Source: Morinoia aosen
Lineage: Eukaryota; Arthropoda; Malacostraca; Amphipoda; Talitridae
Direction: 5' to 3'
Length of the DNA stretch: 64,000 nucleotides
Assembly: GCA_030386875.1 (NCBI GenBank)
Contig: CM059562.1
Span: 73,530,201 to 73,594,200 of the forward strand
The notes below the pieces were generated by a model. It was given only the letters and a program-made list of their open reading frames with translations, was not told the DNA's origin and made no database searches. Shown here one piece after another: positions 1-12,490 of this stretch; position 1 is the stretch's first letter; every line of letters begins with the position of its first letter. A program made the position numbers and the translations under genes.

Positions 1-957
1 GGCTTATAATTACGTCTCTATGATTAGGTTAATCTTCTTGCTTCTTCATTGTACGGTAAGCATAGACTCGAGCTATCCAGCCTTCGCTACTTTCATGGCG
101 TTCCTCCTTTCATCTTGGCCTTCCTTCAATTGCCTCTTTGTATCTGACAAGACTGTTTTTATCTTGCTGACGTAACCCGGCATGTTTGAGTGAATCGCCG
201 AATTGTGCTCGCTTTTGTTAAATTAGTATCAACTGTGTTTATGTGCGCAATTCGCCTGTTTTGGGTTTATTCGTAGCATTCAATAAAATATTACGACAGA
301 ATATGATACTGGTATTTAGAGTCTGTTGAGTTAGTAATTTTGTCTTGGCGTATTTTGACAGGATTTTTAAATATTTTGTTTTAAGTGTTTTTTTTAGATG
401 AGGAGTGCTATAGTCAGTGAGTGAAAGCCCTTTTTGTAATCCAACGGGTGATTCATTTAAATTGAATTCAGACTCAAGAAAAATGTTGGAGTTCAAAACT
501 ACCAGTCCGTACCGTACCATATGGAAGATACACATAAATATCGCTGCGCTTAAATGTCTATTACAATCATGGCTAAAAAATAATCGGAAAGTCATCATGG
601 CGAAAAAAATAATCGAAAAGTCAACCCAACATCGCTGAGGGAAAGACGTTATGAACTGCAGATTCTCACTGCATATTTTCTCCTACAGTTATAGAAGCTT
701 CGTGCGTTCCGATCAAGTTGACAAACATTTAAAAGTATAGCACTATCGATGGGTTGGAGGAAGTCTCTACAACAGAAAACCTTGAAAACAAGACAAAGAG
801 TGGCCTGCAAGCAGCGACCGAGTGTTTTGGAATGAAGCAGCCTCCTGTGGACGAACGCCTGCCATACCTGAGAGAGGGAGTCGCTACATATCGATTCTGT
901 CTGGGGCCGGTCTGGCTCTTCCTTGCTGCGTTCCGCTTCTTCGTGCGGTGTGCGGCG
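1..957. other. No gene seen
   Basis: AT-rich. The block around 643-720 (CTTCGTGCG, TCCGATCAAGTTG, AACATTT) recurs at 2077-2150, so both are probably fragments of one unnamed dispersed repeat. Confidence 0.6.
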
Positions 958-1160
958 GCGGCGTCAAGCGTAGCCCACGGAAGTGAAGGAACGCTACGTT
1001 CCTTTCCGAGGGCCCGTTTGTTGCATCCTCCGTCTTGCAACTCGGCTTGACTTCCACTATGCGGCGTCAAGCGTAGTCCAGGGAAGAGAAGGAACGCCGC
1101 GTTCCCTTCCGAGGGTCCGGCTATTGCATCCTCCTTCTTACAACTCAGGTTTACTTCCAC
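958..1160. repeat. 103-bp tandem duplication
   Basis: Two copies (958-1060 and 1061-1160) begin GCGGCGTCAAGCGTAG and contain GAAGGAACG, TTCCGAGGG and TTGCATCCTCC. They are about 80-85% alike by eye. The stretch is GC-richer than its surroundings, and open frames on both strands overlap it without recognisable product. Confidence 0.85.
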
Positions 1161-4100
1161 TCTTATGTTGGGCTACGGCTTTCTTTAAGCAATTGGAAGA
1201 ATGCGAGCGCGTGGTTTCATAAACGCATTAGCTACTTTTTGTGGTCTCGAGTATGTCGGTCACACACGTTGTGTCAGTGAGAAGAGCGCTCCTTGCGTTT
1301 TTATTTTAAAAATGCCTAAACGAGAACTGGCGATATATAGTTCACGCTGTACTGCATGATTCTCGTCTTCGGCTACGATTTTTGCCGGGTGTATGGCTTT
1401 TGCGTCAGTTGCTGTGTCGCAAAGCTCCTCACTAGTCTGTTTTTTTATTTAAATCAGTTACTGGGTTTTAACTTTTTGTTATGCCTAAAGCCTGCTCAGA
1501 TTTCATGCGGTAAAAGGTGCTACTGCCGTTGCTGGCTGTAATCAATAGAAGGATGGAACATTTTCCTTTCTCCTGAAAAAATCGAAAAACAGGAAAAGAG
1601 CACTTAAAAGCATTTATTAGTTGAGTCATGGACCTTTGTATAACTTGTACTTTGCTTAGCAAGTTTTTAGAAATAACTGATACACGATGGAGAATAACTG
1701 GTATACGATGTAGATACTTATTTATTGATGAGAACGTAGAAAATTGCTTCATCTATCTCTGCTGACGAGATTGAAGGAAACTTCCACAGCTGTGCCCGAT
1801 TCATTCGAGCCGTAGCCTCTTGTGTTCATTGCTCATTCGAAGGCCAAATACAAATGAGAATGACCGCCAATGCTAAAAGAAAACTGGTTATATGTACACT
1901 TCGATCATATTATCAGTTACATAATTTTGTACTAAGTAGTATTGCGGTTGCATTTCGTAGTTTAAAATAACTTATGGTTCACTTGCACCGTTCGCACTTG
2001 TCTTGAGTTTGAACCGCCTCTACCGCAAAAATGTCATTTTCTACAACGTCTTTCTTCGTTATATAGATTCCCTGCTTTCACTGCATGTTTTCTTCTGCAG
2101 TAGAAGCTTTGTGCGGTCCGATCAAGTTGTAAACATTTGAGAGGTGACAAATTGACAAACATAATATACTTAATAGGGCCTTTCACCAAGCTATCGTGAG
2201 GACACTGGTTCGGGAGACCTAGACTAAAATGTTACCTAATCGCAATTATGGGAGGATTATCTTTAGTGTGGATTGATGTCTCGAATACGACATTGGTATA
2301 GTTCTATCGTACAGGCACACGCAACTCATAGCTTTATATCACAATATGCATGATTGAAATAAGTCCCTTGGTTACTGCTTAGTTAACTGTACCGTTGACT
2401 GACGGGCGCTGAGAAGCTGTCAGCGCCTGTCGTGTGGACCCTCAGCTAACGTGAACAGTTGTGGTGTTACCGAGTGTCATCACTCAACGCTGTCCTGGCT
2501 ACTTCTATTCAGCCGCCTAGCGTTTCGTAGTGCCAGATAAGATAGGTTGACCGCCAGTGCAACTGTCCCTTCGTTTTCCCTGTTACTCCAGCCTTAGTGT
2601 AGTCTTAATTGCTTATAATGCATAATGAAGACTAAGAAAAAAACTGTCTGCAACCTCATAACGAAGCTAGACGAGCGCACAGCATCCTTGTCTTCTTTCT
2701 CTCCGCGTGATCGTGTCCTGGTTAAGCGCTGTATTGATTCCGTTAATAATGCATGCATATGTACATCTGTTGCAGTATTGGACACAGTAGCTCTTTTCAG
2801 AAATTCTGTTCTATTGTAAACCTGTATTTTTCACTATTTAATAGCTGGTTTCTTAGGTTGTCCACTGAGAGAGTCATGAAGTTCTTCATCGTAACGACTC
2901 AAACCAATTTAATTTTTTATTTATCCTCTGGATTTTGTACGAGATGATATATTTCTCACACTGTATTCTGATTCGAAATATTTAAAACAGCACAATGTGA
3001 GGAGACCAGCTTTTCTTCTAAAATTTCATTATTGTATTTGTCAATACGTAAACGGCGTGAAATTTACAGAAGCGAGCCAGGTAGACGTGTGGAAACTTAT
3101 TAATGAATTCTATTGAGTTTTTCATCATGGGCTCAGGTCTATTTCTCTCCTCATTTGCTATTGTAAAGCTTCTGGCAGCATTTGGGGCCGGCTGAATTGC
3201 AGTTTGTGGAAGTGTTCATGTATTCTTCCTTGAAAACAAACCATGCTGCTGCTGATGCATCGTAGTTGCAACAAAAGCGGTTCCATTCATGTTTACCTAT
3301 GATGCTGGCTGGAACCTTTGCCTAATGATGAAGTCGGAGACGCTAAGACTTTTGATTTTGATTTTTCCGTGGTGCATGCGAAATATTTGGGCAATGAGTT
3401 GTCACGACCCGATCCTTACGTTTACGCAAGCCACGTAAGGAAGATCGACTCTCTTACAAAAACAAATGGAAATATTGCAAGAATATGATGGTTGGTAAAG
3501 CATTATTATTGACGCTCAAGTACGCACACGCTACTACAACTTATCTGTAAAAATGATGAATTGGTGCTCAGCGATTTTCGCTGAGCACCAATATCTATGA
3601 AAAATTTGGATAAATTTGTTCTATCCAATACTATGTATTTGGATGGCTTATGGTTTTCCCTTCGGAATTTTCTCCGATGACAGCACCTGTTCTTTGTAGA
3701 ACAAATTTATGCAAAAGAATACGCTCATAGAAATTTCTAAATATATTCGTACAAACTCTGCCTAGATGCACACTCGCTTCGCACAATAATATGCAGTTAT
3801 TATTTCACCTCAGACATTTAATTAATAGTGTGGTTGACACTCAACGGATTGGCCGCCTAATGATCGATCGCTTCACAACCAAGAACACGAGTTATTGAAA
3901 TGTTGAACGAAGGGACCGTGGACTTTCACAAAATGGTCACTTGCACCCTAAAGTGCCTGGAAATTCCTAGCAACATAGTCAGGAAACACTTTTCCCCGTT
4001 ATGATAGCGCTCATACGCATAACTCAAACAAGGCACTGGCCGACCGTTTCTCGAAGTGCTCCAATACCACATTCACAAAAAGTCAAAACACATTCAGACA

Positions 4101-4885
4101 ATACGCTACACGTGGATTCCAGTCATCTCATAGATGATTTCATAGTTCTCCAGCACGCTTCTTTAGATGCTTATTCAGTTTATTTCCGATGTCAATTTCT
4201 CGATTGACCATTTGTTAATTGAGTGCCGAATCGTAAACTCTTTTGAATTTAAAGATTCGTTGTGGACTTTCCCAGATTGTTGAACATCTTTCACAATATT
4301 ATAACAGATCTTTGAATGAACCTACTCCAGTGAAACGTGGAAAAAGGTAAAATTCTAAAATCAAATCGTAAAGGGAAGATCCACAACGATGTGACGACGT
4401 CTCGACTGTTATTCCACGTTTCTTTCAGTATCATTCTCACAATATCATGTACACTTGTTGATGGGGGTGTGCCATTCCTCCTCGCTTGACACACATTAAC
4501 GTAAGCTATGTCTGAACGTCTTGACAAAGTTAATTCACACATTTTCCACCCATGACTTCCCACTCACTCCTATCTATATCGGACAACTCATGCAACAAGT
4601 TGTCTCTAACTCTTGGACTATTTCAACGATAAACACTGAAGTCGCCGGTCCTCTTCGCTCACTGGAATAATTGGTCCCGGCTAGCAAATCACTGACTTGG
4701 AGTGCGGCACATCTTTCTTGGTCGTCCTTGGACGTGACGTAAAATTGGGCGACTCGTCGAGTATAGCCTTATCATACGTAGGCGTACACCTGCTGGTCCG
4801 AGGCGACTCGTGCGTAATGCTGAGAGCTGTTCTTCTTGCCTCCACTTCCCATAACGTGTGCTAAATTTCCACTAGCCTTCCACCC
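1161..4885. other. No gene seen
   Basis: Mixed-composition non-coding sequence with only short unrelated open frames (under 100 codons). It contains the second copy of the 75-bp dispersed block (2077-2150) and the hairpin at 3560. Confidence 0.6.
3560..3592. other. Perfect 15-bp inverted repeat, 3-nt loop
   Basis: ATTGGTGCTCAGCGA is followed by TTT and its exact reverse complement. It would form a stable cruciform or RNA hairpin. It has no U-tract or neighbouring gene that would make it a terminator. Confidence 0.9.
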
Positions 4886-5144
4886 ACAGGGTTAGTTAAT
4901 TAGCCTTGTTTTGAAGTGTCCCATCACGTTCTTGTAAGTTGGAAAAATGAATATCTTCCATCTATAACGCACAGAGTTAATTAATTACCCTTTGTTTGAA
5001 GTGTTCCATCTCGTTCTTGTAAGTTGGAAAAATGAATATCTTCCGTATATAACGCACAGAGGCAAGAGTTAGTTAATTGGTCTTGGTTTGAGGTGTTCCA
5101 TCACGTTCTTGTAAGTTGGAAAAGATGAATGTCTTCCATCTATG
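4886..5144. repeat. ~85-bp tandem repeat, 3 units
   Basis: Three units share TTCTTGTAAGTTGGAAAA, GATGAATGTCTTCC or its variants, TATAACGCACAGAG and AGTTAGTTAATT. Confidence 0.92.
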
Positions 5145-5850
5145 TGGTTACGTAACTCTGTCTGTTTAAAATGCGTACAGAACTCTACCATCAAGTATCT
5201 CGTATGACCTCAGTGTTGTGTTTAGTGTTCACAGGTGCAGTGGACTGTGCGTCATGTAAACTCGAGTCTTCCGAGTTTTTTTCTCATATTGGGAACGCCT
5301 GTTATCCATTTTGCAGGCGCTTTTAGAAATAAAGCAATGGAAAACATTTGCATTCAACTTTTGATTTTATGTTTGAAGTATTTGCCAACTAATTCATGCA
5401 TTTTTACTTTAGTTAAATACTACTTTTTACTTTTATCTGTCAGCTTATGAGAACTTTTTTCATCATCGAATGAGTGAAGTCCAGGTCATGAGTTCTTGAC
5501 ATTAAAATTGGTGCATTTTTTAATTCTAGGAACAAACATTTTTACATACGATCGTGAATAAATTTTAGTTTTAATACATATATACTCGTGTGTACAAGTG
5601 TATTTGTGCACGCATTTTTTTATAAATTTAACTTTAAATTTATTCCTAATATTTACTTTGAATATAAATATATTATGTAACATTATACATCCCAAAACTC
5701 TATTCACTATACGAAACTTTAACCTCAGATGTAATTTGTCTCCGTAGACTTCAAGTGAGGTAAAAAACACATGTTATGCGAACCTATTGAAATAGCATGT
5801 CTTTGAAAAATAAAGCATTTTTTGCAATAGCTGTTGCTGAAGTGGTTTGA
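5145..5850. other. No gene seen
   Basis: Strongly AT-rich; nothing recognised. Confidence 0.6.
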
Positions 5851-6160
5851 CATATCGTCAAAGTGATAACGGGTATACAAACCTCTTTTTTGTTCTCCAA
5901 ATTTATTACACATTTTTGTTGATTGCATTACACACTCGTTGTTACCACGCATCGTTAGGATCATTAAGCGTGACATCACCAACTAGTGAGAGCTTTTTTT
6001 TACAATAAAATCAACTGATGTGTTATGACGTATTGGATACACAAATCCCTTTTTTGTTCTACTAATTTATCGTACATTTTTGTTCATAGCGCTAAACACG
6101 CGTTGTTACCACGTATGGTTATGATCGATCATTAAGCGTGACATCACCAAGTGTAATCAC
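5851..6160. repeat. Two diverged tandem copies of ~150 bp
   Basis: The shared order is GATACACAAA(C/T)C, TTTTTTGTTCT, TTTATTACACATTTTTGTT, CGTTGTTACCACG and ATTAAGCGTGACATCACCAA; the second copy starts near 6027. Confidence 0.85.
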
Positions 6161-7847
6161 CAGCGAGACATCGCAGCTCGGTGCGTTGAGGCGCGTTCCA
6201 GCCAATCACGAGACCCGAGAGCTCGAGCGTAATTCAGCCAACGCACGTTGAACCGGTCGTCCTTGCTGGCAGGATTTCTCCGTGATTCTCATTGGCTCCG
6301 TGGGACCAGCAATCATCGCTGGCACAACTTTTCTCTCCAAGGATTAATGAGTGATTGTATTTTTTAAGGTACGCGTTTTCAAAACTGAAGCAAGAACCTT
6401 GTAAATATCTGCTGACGAAAAATTACTACTTGAAACCATTTTGGTTGAGGGAAATGTGAGAATTTGCCCTCATCGGCGTTATTTTAGGACTCCTACTCTA
6501 AAACAGCTTATTCGTTATCTCTCCCGTGATGAGCATATTATCGGATTACTTGGATAAAATTACCCCCCTTTTCCTGGTTGGAATACTCAACAGCCTGCGC
6601 GTCGTAGGAGCGTCGTTCATCCATTTTATTTTCTCTCACGCATAATTTAAATACCGCTTTATTTTAACATTTACCTGACGGTTTTGTGGGTTAAACTGAC
6701 AACCTGATGAATCATCTTCTTTTTTCTCATTCCATTGTTCTTTCATTCCTCGCACATGATCCGTAATCCTTACAGCGTGTGTTGCGAATGAGACAGTACG
6801 TGTGCCACAAGGAGACAGCTGCTCGCAGAAGGATCACTCACACGCAGCCGTAGCGCGCGTGCGTGTCTGCTGGTGCGACCGAAGCAAGCCACCACATTCC
6901 TAGACACCGTGGCGCCTGTGACGTCACCTAGCTCCGCCCACCTTTGGCTTCTTTCTTCCCCGAGTTCCTAAACATGCTCCCCACTCGTGTGCATTGCCTC
7001 CAACTACCTCAGCCTCCCTCGCCCCCTTTTGTTATCCCTAACTCCCTCGCAACTCATCTGGCTCAAAATAATCCGAGCTGTTGTTCCGAATTTCTCCTTG
7101 TCTTCAGCTTTGAGTCTGTAACATTCCTATAATGCACCTGAAGAATGTTTATCGCACAGGTGTTTGTTTGATCAACAGCGTCCTTTCATTCTCCTTAGTC
7201 GATATGTTTTAATAAAAAATTGTCTGAACTCAATGCGTTTCTGAATCTGACAGAACCTAAAGTACGATATGAAGAAATAAAACGTAATCATATCCAACAT
7301 GGAGTCCAAACTTTCTAGTTAAAATTAAATGGACCGAATTTCGAAAATTTTAAAATGACCAGTTGTATGTATAGAATCGTTTTTACAAATGATCACCGCT
7401 CGTTGAAAATATCCTTTTTATAAACAGAAAGACGAACGGCGAGTCAGGGCCGAGCCAGGTAGGTGTGACCAGTGGAGAGGTCAGAGCTTCAGTGCGAAGC
7501 GGCAAAAGTCAGACGGTTGTTCTAATTGATTGCATAATGACGCGCCGCCATCCAATGATCGAGCGCAAATCATTACATCGTACAAGAGGTGTGATTAATC
7601 TGTTACTTGAGAACGATGCTCTGTTGCAATTGTGTGCCGTTCATGATCGTTTATTTTTTATAATATTTATGTCATCACTCTATAGCAGATAGACTTCATC
7701 CTGTGAAATTCCGAATTCGAACACAGAAAGCTGACATCGAGTTGATTCTGGACGTTTCTACTGTAATACTGTAGTTTCCTTCTCAGTTGGGACATGGCAC
7801 TGCGTGGATAGTTGATAGGTACAGTATCGATTCTCTGACACCGGGAT
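6161..7847. other. No gene seen
   Basis: Contains a CpG-richer stretch with the CRE motif at 6919. Otherwise non-coding, with short open frames lacking recognisable features. Confidence 0.6.
6919..6941. promoter_or_regulatory. CRE (TGACGTCA) next to a GC-box-like CTCCGCCCA
   Basis: A perfect CRE palindrome at 6919-6926 is followed within 12 bp by CTCCGCCCACC, in a locally CpG-richer stretch (about 6820-6960). It might be a promoter or enhancer. No gene is visible nearby, and short motifs arise by chance. Confidence 0.25.
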
Positions 7848-8222
7848 CTTCTCCTGGGGCTACAACTATTGTAACTTTGGGAATCTGCACTGTCAGAAGG
7901 AAGATAGGATTTCCTGAGCTAAAGGTTAGGAAGGCCTTTTTTTATGTTAGTGGAACAGGGGTTTTATTTGCGATGAACCATCTCTTTCAGTTCGCTCCTG
8001 ACCTTTTTAAGCAACTATCACTTTCATTCATTTTCTTCATTCTTTTATCACAAACTTCCTTCCTGACTTGCTGTTTCTATGTGCGAGGGATCTCATATGG
8101 GAACACACCTCGTGCATCGCTTCCCCGATCCTTTAATTCCTTACTAAATGGTGCCTTCTTTCTCTCACTGAAACACCTTTGTTGGGGCCAGAAAAATTAA
8201 AACCAACTTATCTAATCTAATT
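7848..8222 (+). mobile_element. Short retroposon (SINE-like family), older copy
   Basis: It starts near CTCCTGGGGCTACAACTATT and keeps TGAGCTAAAGGTTAGGAAGG, AAATGGTGCCTTC and a TATCTAATCTAATT tail. Substitutions are scattered throughout. A possible short duplication (GGGATCTT / GGAATCTT) flanks it. A 137-codon open frame across it (7787-8200) is fortuitous. Confidence 0.75.
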
Positions 8223-8581
8223 GGAATCTTACTTTTGAATTACTAGATACAGAAGTGTACGCAGGAGTTATCTCGAGTTAGATCACATGAAACTGATATT
8301 CGTTTCCGAATTTTTGCTACCAGTACGATAACTTAGAACTGATGATGTCCGATTGTGGTACAGCCGTGTAACTAATTTCAGGGGTAATTGTCGGTTCGAA
8401 AAAAATGTTACGGAGTGGGTAGTGGAGATGGGGCAGGCGTTTGCGAGGGGCTTCTTAGTCACTGGCGCTTAATTAAATGTGATTGGACGCCGTCAGGATT
8501 ATGCTGTAAAGATGATCGTGGGGGGTGTGATTTTTTCATAAATATTTTTTCATGATATTGGGGGAAGTCGAGCCTTTGATA

Positions 8582-8612
<31 letters not shown>

Positions 8613-8979
8613 CTTCAAATGAAGTTTGGTTCTTATTAATTACTTAACATCCGTCCCGTCAACTATTCAAATTCGTCATGTGTCTTGAGATTTTTTATAA
8701 CCAAACTATGTTTTCAGGTCATCAAATTACATAATTTTGGGCAAAAAGGTTAATCTTGCTACCACGAGTGTAAAGAGGATGTACCTCTGTGCCAGGAGGC
8801 GCGTCTGTGGCGGCGGCAGAAGTGGAGGGGAGGAGGGAGGCTCCCTGTTCTTTTATCTCGCTTCCCGTATTAGCATCTGTTGCTATTTGTGTTGATGGTG
8901 AGCCCTTGGCATGCTTTATCACCCTGCTGCTCCGCCGCCTCGCATTCCGCCAGCTCTACTAAACTGTATGCCACGTTTG
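8223..8979. other. No gene seen
   Basis: Holds the ATG microsatellite; otherwise nothing recognised. Confidence 0.6.
8578..8612. repeat. (ATG)n trinucleotide microsatellite
   Basis: About ten near-perfect ATG/GAT repeats. Confidence 0.95.
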
Positions 8980-9790
8980 CTCATCTCAACTGCACTGCCA
9001 CCACCACCCCTGCAGCGCTCGACTTCCTGTGCAACACACCACCGCCGTGGCCGCCTCTTGTTATCGCTTAGCGCTGCGTCTCAAGCGTTATCAGCCTGCT
9101 AGCAACACCAGCACGCTTCTTTTTTCTTTAATGCAGCACCACCACCTCTTGTTTTCACCTCCTTACACTACGTTTCCATTGCTATCTGCATTATAGCAAT
9201 ACCAGCAAGCCTCTTTCTGGAACGCAGCAGTACTACCACCTCACATCTTGTCACCACCTCACGCTACGTCTCCATTGTTATCAGCCTTCTAGCTGCACCA
9301 GTACGCTTCTTTTTTCTGGAACGCACCACCACTACCACCTGACCTCTTGTTGTCATCACATTGCCTCTGCTATCAGCATTCCAATTGCATAAGCATGCCA
9401 CTTCCTTCTGAAATGCAACGCCACCTCACATTCCGTTACCACCACCTTACACTACTAGCATTTCAACTGCACCACCACGCCACTTTTTCCTGAAATGCAG
9501 CGCTACCTCACAATTTGTTATCACCACCTTACATTACGTGTGCACTATTGCTAACATTCTAACTGCTCCGCCACGCCGCTTTTTGTTCAAATGCAGCGCC
9601 ACCTCACATTTTGTTACCACCACGTTACACTGCGCCTGCACTATTGCCAGCATTCCAAGTGCACCACGACGCCACTTTCTTCTGCAACGCGCCACCACTA
9701 CCACCTCACCTCCTGCTATCACCACCTTACACTACGTCCACGCTAGTGCCAGCATTCAAACTGCTCCACCGCCACCACACCTCTCCACTT
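8980..9790. repeat. Degenerate ~100-bp tandem repeats, ACC/CCA-rich
   Basis: Blocks resembling CACCACTACCACCTCACCTC, then CTTACACTACG, CCAGCATTC, CTGCACCACCACGCC and a CTTTTTTCTG segment recur six to eight times with heavy divergence. Overlapping Pro/Thr/His-rich open frames here are repeat-derived. Confidence 0.75.
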
Positions 9791-11484
9791 TCTGCTTCAG
9801 CCTCCATCTCGGCCTCTGCAGCCGCACCACTGCCTTTCATTTTGCAGAGCCGCGTCATCTGCCCATGTTTCGTTCCTCTCCTCAACACATTGGTTACGAT
9901 ATGACCCACCGGTGGGTCATGCTAAAGTTTTTCCAAGTGCGAAACGACCCATTGATGAGTCGTTTGAAAGTTTTTCAACAATCTTTTTAAATTGATCGTA
10001 TTTGATATGCCCAGGAAATGTTTGCTATTTATAAAATTTTTACCAACTTTTTACTTTAAAATTGAGTTTAATATATAACTTCAGTTTAACTCATCGCAAT
10101 CAATGTGTTGAATAACCGAATAAGGAGGTGGGCGCTAACTCTTTCACAATATGACTTCGAGATAATGGGCGCAACGCGTGGTATCAGACGCGCTTTCGAG
10201 GAATGTGTGGAAGAGTGATTCCCAGATTCCCTTGTTAATGCAAAGTTGACGACGGGCCGAACGTCTCGGGACATCTTAATGACTGCCCTACAACGTTTGC
10301 TGAGGTCGCTATGTACAGGGTTACACTATTTGTTTGGTTGTGTGGAGTGCCCTCGGGGTAGATGTCCTCTTTGCTAGGGGGCCTCCATGGTTACAGTACT
10401 GTCAATAATTGGGAAGTCTCCAGGGTTATAGGGTCCTTATGATGATTTAGATAGCTGATTACCTTGCTAATTAACCCTCAACAAACTAACAATATTACAA
10501 ACATTGATTTTTTTGGTACAAGTGCCCGATGATGGCAAATTGTCTCAAACGAAGTGATGAAATGAGGAATACTTTTTCTGCAGCTTCATTCATTTCATGC
10601 GCAAAATTTATTAAAACATTTTTGCTGAACAGTAATTTTTTCAGTGTTACACTTGGAAACATACTAGCTGTGATTGAGAACCCACTAACTGTGAAGTCGC
10701 TCGCACTGTTCCTTTCGTTGATCTCCATGTGCTCCATGGTGATGGAGTTTGGGGCTGTGCTGATGCTTATGGAGGCATTCGCTCCTAATTTCAGATAAAT
10801 TTCATTTAATCGTGATGCTAAAAGAATCTATTATTGGATCTTAACAAGCAAAGGGTGTTGAAATGAATTATGAGTTTTTTTATGACAAAAACTGTCTTTT
10901 GTAAAGAATTTGCTTTTTAATCAATATTTCTTATCTTTCAATGTAAGAATGAAAAGTTTAACGTATACCTTCAAAGGTTTAGGTATGATTTTTGTACGTA
11001 TGCCTACAGCATTAGGCAGGACAAAACAAGTATAATTCGTATATGCTCAGTACGTATTGCAATTTATATCCATTATTTTATTCCGTGTCTGTACGCGAGT
11101 GAATTCCCAAAAGCAAGTAAAAATCGCTATGAAAATGAAGTTTTCATTTATGTATTACAGAGTTCTAGCTGCTTATAATCCTCCCACCTAAAATACAGGC
11201 AAGAAAGTCTTCCACTTAACCTCTTGTTTTTCCTTAAATGTCGTCCTCTAAGGGGCTGGTTCCTTCGCGGTCTCATATCGATTACATCTACACTGTGTGT
11301 TCCTCCTAAAATAGTGGCTGTGATTGACGTGCGCGCGAGAACCGGCCTGGAAAACACCTCTACCTACTTCACTAAATTGCTTGCATATTGCTTGCCTTTC
11401 CTTGAGCGTCCATACTGTTTGCGTAGCAGGAAACGATGAGCTGCCTTGATAACGTCGCTTCGTGGTCTCTCGTTAGCTGCTCTG
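9791..11484. other. No gene seen
   Basis: Short open frames only (longest about 89 codons at 10529-10798, unrecognised). GACCCACCGGTGGGTC near 9903 is a perfect 16-bp palindrome. Confidence 0.6.
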
Positions 11485-11687
11485 ATTTTTTCTGGGCTTT
11501 TCCTGCTCGTATCGGAATACATGCAAGTAGCAAGATGAATACGGAACGTTTGTACGTTGTATTTTATTTTGCTGAGTACCCTGTAATATTTTCTGGGCTT
11601 TTCCTGCTCGTATCGGAAGACATGTAAATAACAAGATGAATATGGAGCATTCATACGTTGTATTTTATTTTGCTGAATACCTTGGTT
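11485..11687. repeat. ~102-bp tandem duplication
   Basis: Two copies share TTTTCTGGGCTTTTCCTGCT, CGTATCGGAA, CAAGATGAATA and GTACGTTGTATTTTATTTTG or a close variant, with later substitutions. Confidence 0.92.
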
Positions 11688-12103
11688 TTCATTGCGCTAC
11701 TCGCGAACCGCTTGTGACACATCACAGCTTAAATAATGGCTCTCTATCGAAGAAATATGTAAATGCATCATAAAAGTTCAGTCTCGAAATATGTTTACGT
11801 TTAAATTTTGTACTTTCTGAATTGCTCATTTTTTGTACTGTCAAATGTTAACCAGCATATTTCTCTGTGTCACACAAATTTAAATTATTGGTAGAGAGGT
11901 AAGTGTTCTACTGTAATTATCTAACATTATGTAAGAAAATTATAGTAAAATTTTCTTCGGTGGGGCTCTCAAAGCGAATGGTGGCTACTAATGTAACTCT
12001 ATTGTAGAATTAGTGTTTATCACTCCACTATATTATTGCTTGAGAACCAGTTCCTTTTCATCGCGCAAAGCAGTTGATTTATTTTGAAAATGTATTCAAT
12101 ATT
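11688..12103. other. No gene seen
   Basis: AT-rich non-coding sequence directly before the full-length short retroposon. Confidence 0.6.
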
Positions 12104-12116
12104 TCATCGTGTCACT

Positions 12117-12477
12117 CCCCTCAGGGGGATACAACTATTGTATCTATGGGAATTAGCGCTCCCAGGGGGACTATGTAAGGGCCTGAGCTAAAGGTTAGTT
12201 AGCTTTATTTTTGTTGAAATAGAATAGGTTTTTATTTTGTTACGGACTTTTTTTTTCGGTTCACTGCTGTCCTGTTTTTCAGCACCTCCTACTTTCTTCT
12301 TCAACTTTGATCTTGTTTCATGAACTTCTTTCTCATCTTACTGTTTCTGTGCCCTTTCTGCATGGATTCCACGTTCCCTTAACTCCATACTAAATGGTGC
12401 CTTCTTCTTCCTCTCTTTGGATCGCCTTTGTTGCGGATAGGGAGGCTTAAACTAACTAATAATCTAATCTAATCTAA
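12117..12477 (+). mobile_element. Short retroposon (SINE-like family), full-length copy with 13-bp TSD
   Basis: This 361-bp element begins CCCCTCAGGGGGATACAACT and ends in an AATCT-type tail. It is flanked by TCATCGTGTCACT at 12104-12116 and 12478-12490, the signature of target-primed reverse transcription. It shares its 5' end, its internal order (AGCGCTCCCAGGGGG, GAGCTAAAGGTTAG, a pyrimidine-rich middle, ATGGTGCCTTC, then GGGAGGCT) and its length with the copy at 46044. I see no clear tRNA A/B boxes and no open frame, so the head is not obviously tRNA-derived. Confidence 0.88.
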
Positions 12478-12490
12478 TCATCGTGTCACT

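Noticed and set aside
7787-8200. 137-codon plus-strand open frame
   Set aside because: It coincides with a copy of the short retroposon family; the other copies have stops throughout.
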